DNA of 64,000 nt from Taxillus chinensis (GCA_023512835.1 CM042086.1:12428809-12492808); one strand, 5' to 3'. Shown: positions 44,546-55,959, counted from the first letter of the stretch. The notes: generated from the sequence alone by a model not told the origin. Made by a program: numbers and translations.

Positions 44546-44849
44546 TCATTTCCTAGTCATATAGTTTGAAAGATTAAGTTTTAATTTGCAATCTCATAAT
44601 TGTTATTTCTTGTTGTATAAAAGCAAAATTATTTTAGCCGTTTAAATTAAAGTTAGAAAATTTTGCATTGGAATTGATGTGGAAATTTGGAAAGGCTTGT
44701 GACATCATTCCTTGATCTTGAAAATTAGCAAGTTTATTTTTCAATATAATTTTCAACCCATGCTAGACCTCTCCATAACAACAATTCTACTACTAGCACC
44801 AAATAATTCAATTTTAATATGTACACCGTAGCACAAGATTCGACTTGAT

Positions 44850-46560
44850 GTATAGAACAATGGCTAAGACAGCAGAGCAAGCAGGAACCACCCGCCCGAG
44901 GACCCCCTTCTACAAAGTGCTTCAACTTTTAGACGGCTGCTGGCCTTCCATCCTTCCGCGGGTCACTCACAGCCGTGAGAGTTCCATGGAATGATGGGGA
45001 GACTTCCCAATCTTTCTGTCCATTTTGCTGAGTGTCTGAACAACAAACTGGGACATTGCTACCCCTCCACAAGCCTCCAGTTCATGACCCCTATCTTCCA
45101 AGAACTTTTTCCTTTCCTCTGGAAGGTCAATGTGGTCACCATCGATCACTGTCCAGTTCTCATCCTGGACCAGGTTGGGAATTAACTGCAAAGGATCAAT
45201 TTTAAATAAAATGTAGGTTTGAATTCCATTTACGTAACAGACTATACATTATGGGAACAACATGAAAACCTTGTGATAGACTCTTGGATTCTCGACAGCT
45301 GCATGAGGTTCCATTCCAAAGATGCAGTGGTTGAGAAAAACCTGGATCACTGCTGGAATTATGTTTGAACCACCACGATCGCCAATGACTCCAACCAGGA
45401 GCCCATCTTGCAAAATTGAAGAAAAAGTTTACTGAAAATTTAACTGGACAAGATACTATAATGTCAAATTCAGAGCATGAAGCTTTTGCGAGTAGTAAAG
45501 ATCCGAAAAAGGTTCATACTACAATGGTTAATATAAATGCAGCATTTTTTATAATTAATTTTAATTGTTAAAGCTTGTTTGTGATTCGAACCCGTGATGT
45601 TTTGATCACAAGTTAACGCTATTGATATCAGGCTGGCTGGTATGAAGGTAGCGAATACCAGCTCCAAACGCGTAATTGATTAGTAGTCATGGTTGATACA
45701 GCATTAAGGGCCTTTCATTTGCTTCAACAATGCAAAATTGAAGCTAGGACGATGAACTCTAAGCTAATTCCACCTGCTAAGCAATATCCCGGTCGATGGG
45801 GAGAGAATACCAGCTAATACGTATTTATAGTAATTGTCGCTTATACAGCATTCAAGTCAAGTTTAACTTTGCAATAATGGCTATTACACATAATCTCTAT
45901 AATTAATGCACCACCTCTAACATATACTACAGGAAATAATCTAAATGCCTTTTTTGGCATTAAGTAGGATGAGAAGTTTTTGAATATCCATTACTTTTCT
46001 AGGATCCATTACCACCTGCATTCACTCCTTGAGATAATTGTTTTTGTTTTTATTTTCCGTTTCAAACCTTAACAGCCTAAGAGGCAGAATGGAAAGAAAG
46101 TGAGAAGGGATTCAAGTGAATTCGTACTAACTGCTTCATGCGAAGGACTTAGAAAGCATCTCAGATGCATACATAAACTGAGAGATGTCTACAGATTTAG
46201 GGTCCGCCAAATTCATCCTAATGGCAAACATGTGTTTTAAAGCCCCAATTAAGAGATCGATATCGATGCAGACCCAAAGTTCCCTTTGCTGCATCTAAGA
46301 TATTTAAAACCTGCATTTTGAAACACTATTCAGATATACAAGCTGCTCATTATCCAGGAGAAAGGAACATCAAGTCCACGCCTTAAGTACAGAATTTTCG
46401 GCCACGGGTCGAGCTGAACGTCGAGCAGGATGGTAAATAATAGTGTAGTCAAAGCGCAAGCATCTGGATCCTTTTCTAATAAATGAAGAGAAATTGGCAG
46501 TTTACCAGGGGTATAAAAAACCAAAAAATTTCATCCTACTTGTGACCTTAATAGCTCGTT
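44850..46560 (-). pseudogene. Rearranged gamma-glutamyl transferase pseudogene
   Basis: A diverged partial copy of the GGT gene 3 kb away. Matching blocks: 3' UTR and exon 7 (45185 to about 44929), exon 6 (about 45407-45270), exon 5 (two copies, about 45780-45652 and 45935-45781), part of exon 4 (about 46318-46140), and then directly the distal upstream flank of the parent (from 46350). Exons 1-3 are missing. Lesions: the exon 6 acceptor GCAG reads GCAA; GGSGG in exon 6 is GDRGG; exon 7 lacks about 12 bases after QTL and then shifts frame, ending KSPHHSMELSRL. Exon 5 is interrupted by rearrangement. The copy retains NIIPAVIQ where the parent has DIIAAVIQ, so it preserves some ancestral residues. 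It cannot encode an active enzyme. Confidence 0.88.
45567..45648 (-). mobile_element. tRNA-derived SINE head inside the GGT pseudogene
   Basis: On the minus strand the segment contains TAGCGTTAACTTGTGATC followed after a short spacer by CACGGGTTCGAATC. The latter is a near-perfect pol III B box (45583-45593); the former resembles an A box with one mismatch. It is absent from the corresponding parent intron, so it arrived after the duplication. No target-site duplication was clear. Confidence 0.5.
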
Positions 46561-46569
46561 GCAAAAATA

Positions 46570-47421
46570 AAATTGTCAGGAGAAAAAGAAATAAAGTTTT
46601 TTATTATCTCTCTATACAAAATACTAAGCAATTACTAAAATATCTTCAATTAAAATTTATTAAATAAATTTTTTTATTAAACAAAAGACATACTCTTCCT
46701 AAATATCTTTAATTAATTAAAATTTATTAAATGAAATTGTAAGGGTTGCAATGGCAAAGTATGACTTGTTTCAGCAAAGCAAAGTTGTATGCTCTGTTTG
46801 AGCAATCATTTGGCAATTAGAATGAAATATTTCGGTAATGATTTGTTTCGGCCTTTTATTGTAAATATTATATATATAATTAACAATATAAATAAATAAT
46901 ATCAAATGATATAAAATTTTAACTAATATTTTTTTCTAGTAAGTCTAATTAAAATTACATTATATAACATAACATCACAAAAATTTTAATTAAAATCACA
47001 TAACATAATATAAACATAACCAGAAGTCTTAACATTACTACTTATTAAATTTCTCAAAATTAACAACATCATCATGAGCAGCAAAAAAATTAACACTATC
47101 CGCTAGGGGTACTGTCAAAACTTCTAACAATAATACTCATATGATTTTTCTAACCACTCAATCAACTCTAGAAAATGAGTTAAACAAGAAAACCAAAATA
47201 AAACAGAATACTTCATCATCAACTTTTTCAATTAACTTTGTAGTTGAAATTATTGTACATAATAGATTTTATAATATATTTCATACAATTTTATGGACAA
47301 TAGTATCAAATATACCATATAAGTGTTAATACATTTTAAAAATATAGTATCCTTTAACAATACACAAAAAAAATCATTATTGTTTGTTACTTTTGATTTG
47401 TCCACCCAACCAACCATATTC
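46570..47421. other. AT-rich DNA between the GGT pseudogene and the hAT-like MITE
   Basis: No gene. The stretch at about 47310-47370 (AAAAATATAGTATCCTTTAA...) resembles 54330-54385, another trace of the local repeat family around GGT. Confidence 0.5.
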
Positions 47422-48036
47422 TAGGGGTGATCAAGAATCGAATCAAACTGGTGAACCAAACCAAACTGAACTAATTGGACTGAAAAAAATAATTTTTAAA
47501 ATAAGATTAGTTTATTTAGTTTTTTTTTTTGAAGAACTAATTGTATTCGGTCGATTTACGATTTTGGTTGTTTGGTTATCAAATCGACCGAACATACTAT
47601 CTTGCGATGAACATGCTTAAATGTTCGTTAATCCTTGGATTTAATATAATCTGATAGGTTTATATATCCTTTGCGGCTCCTAGTATGTTGTTTAGGAAAG
47701 TCTAAACTTTAATATTTGTCGATTTCGATTTTATTTGTTGGATTTTTAAATAATGACATTTCAAATTCAAATATAATATCTTATTTTCTTATGTGAATAT
47801 CTAATGTTTTTAAACTTTTTTTCTTATGCTTTAGAAGTTAATTAGTGATGATATTTGAGATTAATAAATCATTTTTTTTAATTTATTATTAAAATTTAAA
47901 AACCAATTCAAACCGATAAACCGAATCAAACTTTATACACCGAACCAAACCAAGGACCAATATTTTTAACCTTTATTGATTGATTTGGTTTAAAAATTAT
48001 ATATAAACGGACCGAAATAACCGAAAATCACTCCTA
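47422..48036. mobile_element. hAT-like MITE, GGTTTGGTTT family, copy 2
   Basis: The left end is TAGGGGTGATCAAGAATCG. The right end on the minus strand is TAGGAGTGATTTTCGGTTAT. The flanks CCATATTC (47414-47421) and TCATATTT (48037-48044) look like an 8-base target-site duplication with two changes, as expected for hAT elements. Both ends are rich in AACCAAACC/GGTTTGGTT words, and the interior has no coding frame. Confidence 0.72.
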
Positions 48037-48343
48037 TCATATTTTCTTTAATTATTTTTAATATCTATCATGAGGATTTATTTCATGAATTCTTGATAAG
48101 TACGCTCCTTAAAACCTGCTTGCTCTTTATTTCATGTATATTATTCCATTGCTAGGTTGATAAAAGACAGAATTAGCTACATTATATGTTATCTTAGAAT
48201 CAAACTACCGTTACCAAGCCAAAACACTTTCTACTTAGAACAAGATTAGACGGAACTACAAACTGGGACATTGGCGATGACAGGAGAGCAAGCAGGAACC
48301 ACCCGCCCAAGGACTCCCTCTCTTCTACAAAGTGCTTCAATTT

Positions 48344-51300
48344 TTAGACGGCTGCTGGCCTTCCATCCTTCCTCGGGTCACTCACAGCCGTAAGAATTCC
48401 ATGACATGATGGGGAGACCTTCCCAATCTTTCTGTCCATTTTGCTGAGTGGTGGTACCTGAAGAGTCTGAACAACAAACTGGGACATTGCTACCCCTCCA
48501 CAAGCCTCCATTTCATGACCCCTATCTTCCAAGAACTCTTTCCTTTCTTCTGGAAGTTCAATATGGTCACCATCGATCAGTGTCCAGTTCTCATACTTGA
48601 CCAGGTTGGGAATTAACTGCAGAGGATCAATTTTAAATAAAATTAATGTAAGTTAAAATTCCACATTCTTTACATAACAGACTATACAGTATGTGAACAA
48701 CATGAGAACCTCAGGATAGACTCTTGGATTCTCGACAGCAGCTAGAGGTTCCATTCCAAAGATGTAGTGGTTGAGAAAAACCTGGATCACTGCTGCAATT
48801 ATGTCTGAACCACCACTACCGCCAATGACTCCAACTAGGAGCCCATCCTGCAAAATGGAAGAAAAAGTTCACCAAAAATTAACTAGGCAAGATACTAAGG
48901 TAAATCTAGTACACGAAGCAACCGCAAGTGACAGGAATCTGAAAAAGAGTCAGGGCTATAAGGACAAAATGAAGTCCGCCTTCCCATAATTAATTTTAAT
49001 TGCGTTAAGGGCCAAACTAATTCTATCCTTACGCAAAGATTTGCCAAGATACTAAGAAAGATAGTGAAAGCCCCCCTTATTATGAAAGTAATATATTCTT
49101 ACCTTGATAACAATGATTGGCGTCATGGAAGATAAGGGTCTTTTATTTGGTTCAATGAAATTTGATGGAGCAGGAGGCAGTTTATCAGGGGCCAATTCCG
49201 ATGGAGTGGAGAAATCATCCATTTCATTGTTGAGCAATATCCCCGTGGATGGGGAGAGAAAACCAGCCCCAAACACGTAATTTATAGTAGTAGTCATTGA
49301 CACAGCATTCCGTTCTGCATCAACAATGCAAAAGTGGCTAGTCCCATGATCTCTAAGCTGACTCCACCTGCTCATCATATACTTTCAGAACTATGTTCTT
49401 AGGTTTTGTTAGGAAGATTGAATGGGAAGAAATTGAAGAAGGATGACTTTTCTAATATCCATTACCACCTGCATTCCCTCGAGAAAATACTTTTTTTTTT
49501 CGTTTTAAACCTTAACAGGCAGAATGGAAGAGATTCAAGTGAATTAGTACTAACTGTTTCATACCTGGTCATGTAATATTCAGGGGGGAATGTGGTATTG
49601 TCAAATATCTTCTGCTGGAGTTGCTGAGCAAAGGACCTAGAAAGCATCTCAGATGCATACTGAGAGATGTTTACAAATTTAGGGTCCCCCAAATTCATCC
49701 TAATGGCAAACATGTGTTTTAAGGCCTCAATTAAGCGATGCAGACCCAAAGCTCCCTTTGCAGCATCTAAACTCCCATAACTTTCTAAGATATTTAAAAC
49801 CTGCATTTTTGAAACACTATTCAGATATTCAAGCTGCTCATTATCCAGGAGAAGGAACATCAAGTCATTCCGAACATCTGGCAATTGATAACCAATTTAA
49901 CATCAATTGGAGAAGAGTACAAAATGAGACCCACCAGAGAAAGCCCAAGAGTTCCACTCGAAGGAGGTGGCATTCCAAGTATAGTGTGTCCCATTACATT
50001 CACAGTCATTGCATCCATAACTTCAACCCTATAATTTCTCAAATCCTCCATCGTCAAAATCCCACCAGCATCTCTCACGTCTTTAATAAACTTCTCACCA
50101 ATAGTTCCGTTATAGAAGGCTTGTGGCCCTTGCTCTGCTATTGCCTCAAGGGTGTTACCAAGCTCCTCATTATAGCACATATCACCAATTTGTAACAGCT
50201 TCCCATTAGGTGCAAACACTTCCCTTAAACCATGGTCAGTCATGATCATTTCCTCCTTCTGAGCAATGCGTGACCCAAGTAAAGGACTGAGGACAAACCC
50301 TTCTTTGGCGAGTTTTATGGCTGGCTGGCATAGGGTTTTCCATGCCAACCGCCCGTATTTTGACCAAGCTTCATGAAGGCCAGCTATTTCACCTGGGATG
50401 CCCATTGATAATGCGCCTGAAAACTTGCCTCTTGTATTATTTTCATACATGTCCTGGTAACACAAACAAACTCACTCTTGTAAATATCTTTCAAGGATCA
50501 TCGATCCAACAAGTCCATGCCCACAAGCAATTAAACTAACTTTAGATAGTATGAACCTTTGAAGCAGCTAAGGGCGCAGTTTCCCTCATATCAAAGGCTT
50601 GGGCCTTTGAAGTCAAGGAAGACCAAAGAACCATGAAACTTCCACCGCCGATCCCACTGGAAGATGGGTTGACAACTCCAAGGCACAGAGCGGTTGCCAC
50701 TGCAGCATCCACGGCATGCCCACCCGCTCGAAGCATTGATGCACCAATTTCGGAACAGGTGCCATCATCAGCAGCGACTACACCCCTCTCCGACTCAATG
50801 ATGGCAGCATTGTCACGTAGCATCCTCTCATGGTGGTAGGGTCCTAGCACACTAGATTTTGAACTTTCTCTTCCAAGTAAAAGGCTCACAGCTGCAATTG
50901 AAACAGTGTGCGTAACATTAAGTAAGAGGCCCTCTTGTGGAAAGTATTGGAAATCAGCAAATAAGAACTTTCTAAATTTATATAAATCAAAGCACATGAT
51001 ATAAATCATGTAGCCGCTAGGGAGCACAATCGTCAACCAAAATTTCCAACAAGAACCTTATCATATACCCATATCAGCATCTGTCATGTAAACCTGAGTT
51101 TAGTGTCGGATAAAAAGGCCCGCTGTTACAATTGATGCCATGTGTTTAATTAGCATCAAATGAGAGGCCCTCTTATGCGAAGAATCAGCAATCAGCATAC
51201 TAACAAGTTTTCTAGATTCACATGAATCGTATATAGTAAGTACACTATATGGTTTCTAGCCGCTAGGAAATGCAATTGTCAATAAAAATGTTTCAACAAA

Positions 51301-51885
51301 AAACTTATGGTTTCATGTAAAGCTCACTCTGAACTACATAAGACTAGAGGTCAAATGCGAAAACAACCAATGTTGGGCATAGATTTGAGGGATTTTAAAC
51401 AGAGTTTAAGAGTATTTCATTTTCGTTGTCTCGTTTCAAAACAACAATTTAGCTACAAAACCATAAATTATAAATAAATAAGTAGAAAGTTCACGATTTC
51501 CAAGCTTGTAGAGAGTAAATAAGGGAACATGATTACTGTATTCAAACTAGATATGAACGCTGGAATCAATGCAAGCCCTTCAACGACCTTTATTATGTTA
51601 TTCTTCACCGGGAAAAGTGTAAGGTACAACTCAAATATCAGCTTCAAATTCAATAGAAGATATAAAATTGCAGAAAAACAAAAACCCAAATCAAACAATT
51701 ATATTCAAAAGGCGATGAATACTCTTAAACTGCAGAAGAGGATTGGGATACTCACATATGATTGTAATGAAAGCAATGAATACCCACAGAGGTCTGCTCC
51801 AATTCCACTTCTTCTTCTTCTCCTCGTACGACCCACCCCCTCCTAGAATTGGAGTCTCAATGCTCTGCTGACCCCGACCCATCAT
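48344..51885 (-). CDS. GGT: Gamma-glutamyl transferase (glutathione hydrolase), vacuolar GGT4-like, 7 exons
   Basis: Exons (minus): 51885-51756, 50891-50557, 50453-49935, 49800-49565, 49367-49103, 48847-48710, 48616-48344, all GT-AG and in frame, giving about 630 aa, the family size. It hydrolyses or transfers the gamma-glutamyl group of glutathione and its conjugates. The N-terminus has a cytosolic-looking SIETPILGGGG stretch, basic KKKK and one hydrophobic anchor (LWVFIAFITIISVSLLLG), like the vacuolar plant form rather than secreted GGT1/2. Visible (numbering from 51882): substrate-binding DMRETAP (Arg about 145), catalytic Thr in DHGTSHF (about 415), PLSSMTP (485-486) and oxyanion GGSGG (503-507). 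The C-terminus is GILTAVSDPRKDGRPAAV. Three in-frame ATGs exist (51912, 51885, 51882); the last two adjacent ones fit relatives best. Confidence 0.94.
50885..51310. repeat. Tandem duplication spanning the GGT exon 2 acceptor
   Basis: The stretch 50891-51060 and the stretch 51120-51310 align imperfectly, sharing GAGGCCCTCTT, AATCAGCA, AGCCGCTAGG and CAACAA words in the same order. The first contains the true acceptor of exon 2. The second carries a decayed counterpart (AATTGTAACAG on the minus strand) that retains AG. Confidence 0.65.
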
Positions 51886-52040
51886 GGAATGGAGAGAAAA
51901 ATGTAGCCTCAATGATCAAGGAAGCATTAATATAATAATGGAGCGGAGGGGAAAAAAAATAATTAATGGGGAAGTTTCTGTCTGGGGAAGAAGGAACTTT
52001 TCTGCAGTGAAGTGATGGCTAATTTAAACGTAACTTGCGT

Positions 52041-52048
52041 TTATATAG
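52041..52048 (-). promoter_or_regulatory. Probable TATA box of GGT
   Basis: The minus strand reads CACCTATATAAACGC, about 155 bases upstream of the favoured GGT start codon. It is a strong match to the plant TATA consensus. Confidence 0.6.
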
Positions 52049-52049
52049 G

Positions 52050-53493
52050 TGAGCCCCAAAGCTGTGATACCAGGAATCGAATAAGGTTCATCTTACCTCA
52101 AAACTAGAAATATGTTAATAGTGGTCATGTATTATGATGTATCCTACGCGTGTATTACCTCATTTTAGCTCCCCAATCCCCATCCATTATCAAGATTCAA
52201 CCTAAAGCGGATGTATTATCCGTAGATTAGATTTTGGTGTCAGATTGATGGGTGATAAAACGCATATACTAATTCTTGAAGTCCTTAAGTCTAGATTATT
52301 TTATTTTATGTTTTGGTGGTTGATCCCACCCAACTTTCCATTTTACACCTCCCCCCACATCCGCCATCAATGATGTCACCAAACGCAACATGAACACCTA
52401 AACAGGGAGGTGGTCATGGGAGGGTAGCTTCCGCGAATTTAATTCGCCGGTGAGCAAACAACAATAGGACCGTCGGCCGCCTCCTATGCGGCTATGCCGC
52501 CCCCTGCGCCGTTGGCAACTTCGGGTTCGCAGACCCACTAACGTCCAATGATTGGATGCCACGTAGTACGTTTATTCCTGAATCTCCACGCCTAGAGTAC
52601 AGAATTTACGGCCACGGGTCTAGCTGAACGCGTAGGATGTAATGATGCTGCATTCGCGTGGACTGTAAATATTAGTGTAGTCATACTTGATTACTTCTTT
52701 TTACAGTGTCTGAATCAACCCTTTTGATTGTTGCGTCCACCGGTCAAGTCGCATGCATCTAGATCCTTTTTGATACATTATAAATTTTAGGGTCGTATCT
52801 ATATTTTTGAATTAGGCTTCTCGAAATATGTATTTTACTTTAAAAAAATTTTAAAAAATAAATTTTAACTAAAAATTACTTTACGTTAAGTCCTTTAAAT
52901 TTTAAAGTTTAAAAATATAATTTTTACGTTTCTTATTTCTATTTTTAAAAATATATCTATTGCATATTAATTATGATGACTATTTATGAATTTAAAATAT
53001 AATAAAAAATAATTGTGAGGGAGGGGGGAGATTAATAAATAATTATTTGAGAAATAATTATTTTATTATATAGAAATAGAAACGGAAGAGCAGATATGTG
53101 AGATTTAAAAAAAATTATAAATATCTACTGTATATCCCGCAAATTAAATATGAAAAAAAAAAAAAGACCTAAGGTGAATGCTCTTAGTAACTCTTTCGTA
53201 TATATGAGGTATAAAGTGGACAGAAAAAAAAAAGGCTGATATTGGGTTTGTTACTTTTTAATATGGAATTAATAAAGAGAAATTGGCAATTTAGTAGGGT
53301 GTGTATAAAAAACCAAAAATTAAAAATTGGGTCCAAATGGATTTAAATCCAGATTTACCACATCAATCTCCCATGAATATATTCATAAAACTACTTCTCA
53401 TACTACTAATATTAGAAATTTTAAATATTATTTATAATTATTTAAAGTAATAAATTAATTAATATCAATAATGTTTATCTTTTTTATTAATCG
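52050..53493. other. Upstream region of GGT with locally duplicated blocks
   Basis: A GC-richer patch at 52430-52560 lies about 400-500 bases upstream of the TATA box. The block from 52588 (TACAGAATTTACGGCCACGG) is matched at 46383 beside the pseudogene. The block 52690-52770 (TTGATTGTTGCG, GCATGCATCTAGATCC) and the block 53271-53480 (GTGTGTATAAAAAACC) are matched again at 54395-54690. No gene. Confidence 0.6.
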
Positions 53494-53496
53494 TTA

Positions 53497-54260
53497 AGGT
53501 AACTCTAATAATATTTTTAAAATTATCTTTACGTATGATCGATAATTATTTGTTAACTTACACACTAAAAACAATCTTCAGATTAACTTTATTTCTATTA
53601 AACTTTTTTTTTCAATTCAATCCTCCTCTCTCCTAGCTCTCACAAATCTCAAACCCTCATTATACAGGTCGAATTGGAGGTCTCCAAAATCAAAATAAGC
53701 CAGTATTTATCAGGTAGGTTGACTAACATGTCAATCTGACCGAAAACAAAATAAACCAATTAGATAAATTGTGTAACCTGTCCAACCCGACCGACAAATA
53801 CTTAGATAATAATTTTTCCTAAACATTATAAAAATATAAATATTTTGTGAATTTGAAGTGGAAGTCCATTAGTTGTGAACTTCTTAAGTTTAATCTAACG
53901 ATTTTTTAGATGATAATAATTTATTTGATTTTATTTATTGAGAGTTGATATTTGATTCTACATTATTGTTTGTGTTAATAGTGTGGATTTAATATGAAAA
54001 ATTAATAATGTTAGTGTTGAGCGATAAAATTATTAACTTGATTCAACATGATAAATCGACTGATCAAAAATTGAATAAATCAATTTAGACGGGTTAGACA
54101 ATTCTATTAACCGGTCTGAAAATCAAAAATTTAGTTTAGTAAAGGAATATAATCCGTCAAAACCAATCAACCTAGTAATGTAACACACATAAACTAAAAA
54201 TTCAATTTAGTAAAGTTATTATAGTAATTTATAAAAATAAAGAGGAAGATGGGAATTTTA
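53497..54260. mobile_element. PIF/Harbinger-like MITE, copy 2, with nested insert
   Basis: After TTA (53494-53496) the sequence AGGTAACTCTAATAATATT and the following 160 bases parallel the left end of the element at 7546, through CTCTCTCCTA...CACAAA.CTCAAACCCTCA. The match stops near 53660 and resumes near 54195 (AAGTTATTATAGTAATTTATAAA versus AAGTTACCGTAGTAATTTGTAAA). The intervening 530 bases look like a separate AT-rich insertion with GGTTAGAC/GTCCAACCCGACC words. The right terminus is eroded. Confidence 0.55.
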
Positions 54261-54369
54261 GTTTTGGCACCGACTTTTTTGAAAAATAAACTTAATAATG
54301 TTTTAACATCCGACTGAAGTATCAATAGATTTTTAAAATATAGTATCCCTTGAATAATAATATAACAAA

Positions 54370-54690
54370 AAATTCATTACTTCTTTTTCAAATTTCTGAA
54401 TCAATTTGTTGATTGTTGCGGCCCACGGGTCAAGCGCATGCATCTAGGTCCTTTTTTAATATAATGTATTGACTTAGAAACTCTTTGATACTGTGTTAGT
54501 TTTTAATAGGGTGTGTATATAAAACCAAAAACTAAACAAATGGGTCAAGATTTAAATTTAAGATAGAAATCCGGATATACCACACCAATCTCCCGTGAAT
54601 ATTTATAAAACTACTTTTTCATATGGTTAATATTAATATTTTAAAATATTATTTATAATTATTTAAAGTAATAAATTGATTACTCTCTCT
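54370..54690. repeat. Second copy of the GGT upstream block
   Basis: Matches 52680-52770 and 53271-53480 in the same order and orientation: TTGATTGTTGCGGCCCACGGGTCAAG... becomes GCATGCATCTAGGTCCTTTTT, then AATAGGGTGTGTATA, CCACACCAATCTCCCGTGAA and ATTATTTATAATTATTTAAAG. This is a direct duplication of about 1.7-kb periodicity, with the Harbinger copy between. Confidence 0.7.
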
Positions 54691-54709
54691 TATCATCTAT
54701 ATTAATGCC

Positions 54710-55048
54710 TTATAAATGAGTCGAGCCAAACTAAATTAGTTAAGTTCGAATAAGTTTAAATTGTAACCAAACTGAACTCATATAATAACGAGTTTGAACT
54801 CAAGTTAAGTTTAGCTGAGCAGGTATCAAGCGAGTCGTCGAATGTATCGCTTATTTAAATGTATATGTTAGATAAATACGTAAACAATTCAAGCTAATCC
54901 AAACTTAAATAGTTATCAAACTGAGTTGAGTTTAATTTATACAAGTAATCAATTCGAGCTTAAAATGATAATAAGTAGAACTTGAACAGTATCAAGCTCG
55001 AATCGAGTAGATATCGAATGAGCTATCGAGTGTCAACTCATTTATAAA
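54710..55048. mobile_element. Short TIR element (TTATAAATGAGT ends)
   Basis: The left end is TTATAAATGAGTCGAGCC. The right end on the minus strand is TTTATAAATGAGTTGACACTC. The interior is rich in AGTTCGA, TCGAGC and ACTCAAG words, typical of plant hAT-type foldback MITEs. It is about 340 bp. The target-site duplication is not clear. Confidence 0.6.
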
Positions 55049-55955
55049 CCTTAATATTTAGTATGAAATGAAATTCATTTTAATTCTCACTTATGACACA
55101 AATCGCATTGGAATCCATCATTGACCCTTCAATGCGCCTTTCTTTTTCTCACTTAGCTTAAACGAATGCGTCATTAAATAACGCACTGTGCTCGGCTGTT
55201 AACCTAGCCTGAAGAATACGCGCTTTCTTTATAAAAACTCAGGCTTTAGGTTATTAATTTTCAGCCCATGGAAAGTGGATTAGGTTAAGAAATTTTGTTC
55301 TGGGCTACTGGGATTTGGATCCTACAATCCGGTGGGCCAGGAAATGAATTTGCGTCGCTATTACGTTTTTGATTTTGGTAAAATCACGTTTTATATCTCA
55401 AAATGTTGCTTTACGCAAGCAAGAAGATGTTGAATTTGCAAAATCATTATTTCGATCACTCAAAAATCAAATTTTAATCAAATGATGATAACAATTGTTT
55501 TTTTAATATATAATTTCATCATCAACCATTACTGATTAACTTTGAATAGTAAAAAATTATTATGATTATTAATTCAGAATTACATTCATACAATATTAAT
55601 ATTTAAAATTTCAATAATATAATAACTTGTTAACTACATTGATATAATATTTATGTTTATACGAGTAATTATTATTGTGCTTAACTTAATATTTTATTAT
55701 TATTTCCAATAATATTTACGTAAAATTATTTTAAAAAATCCTTTATTTTTATTTTAAACTTAAATATTACAATACCTTAACTTTTTTAAGTTTATAATTA
55801 TATTTATATAAAAGTTTTTTACGAAAAAGTTAGTAATAATATCATTCTACATTATTTTGTGAATTATATCCTACTAACAATATTTTTATTAATAATAACT
55901 AATAATTATATCTAACATATTATTTTAGAGCCTACATAGTACTTCGTAATTATTT
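55049..55955. other. AT-rich intergenic DNA
   Basis: A slightly less AT-rich part at 55130-55390 contains no recognised gene; the rest is extremely AT-rich. Confidence 0.55.
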
Positions 55956-55959
55956 TATT

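Noticed and set aside
44967..45191. 74-codon frame as a functional short GGT-like gene
   Set aside because: It is pseudo-exon 7 with a deletion and frameshift; it lacks any start context and the catalytic exons.
45583..45593. tRNA gene on the minus strand
   Set aside because: Only the B box is good; the segment cannot fold into a complete tRNA and looks like a SINE head.
49758..50195. 145-codon plus-strand frame within GGT
   Set aside because: It is antisense to GGT exons 3 and 4.
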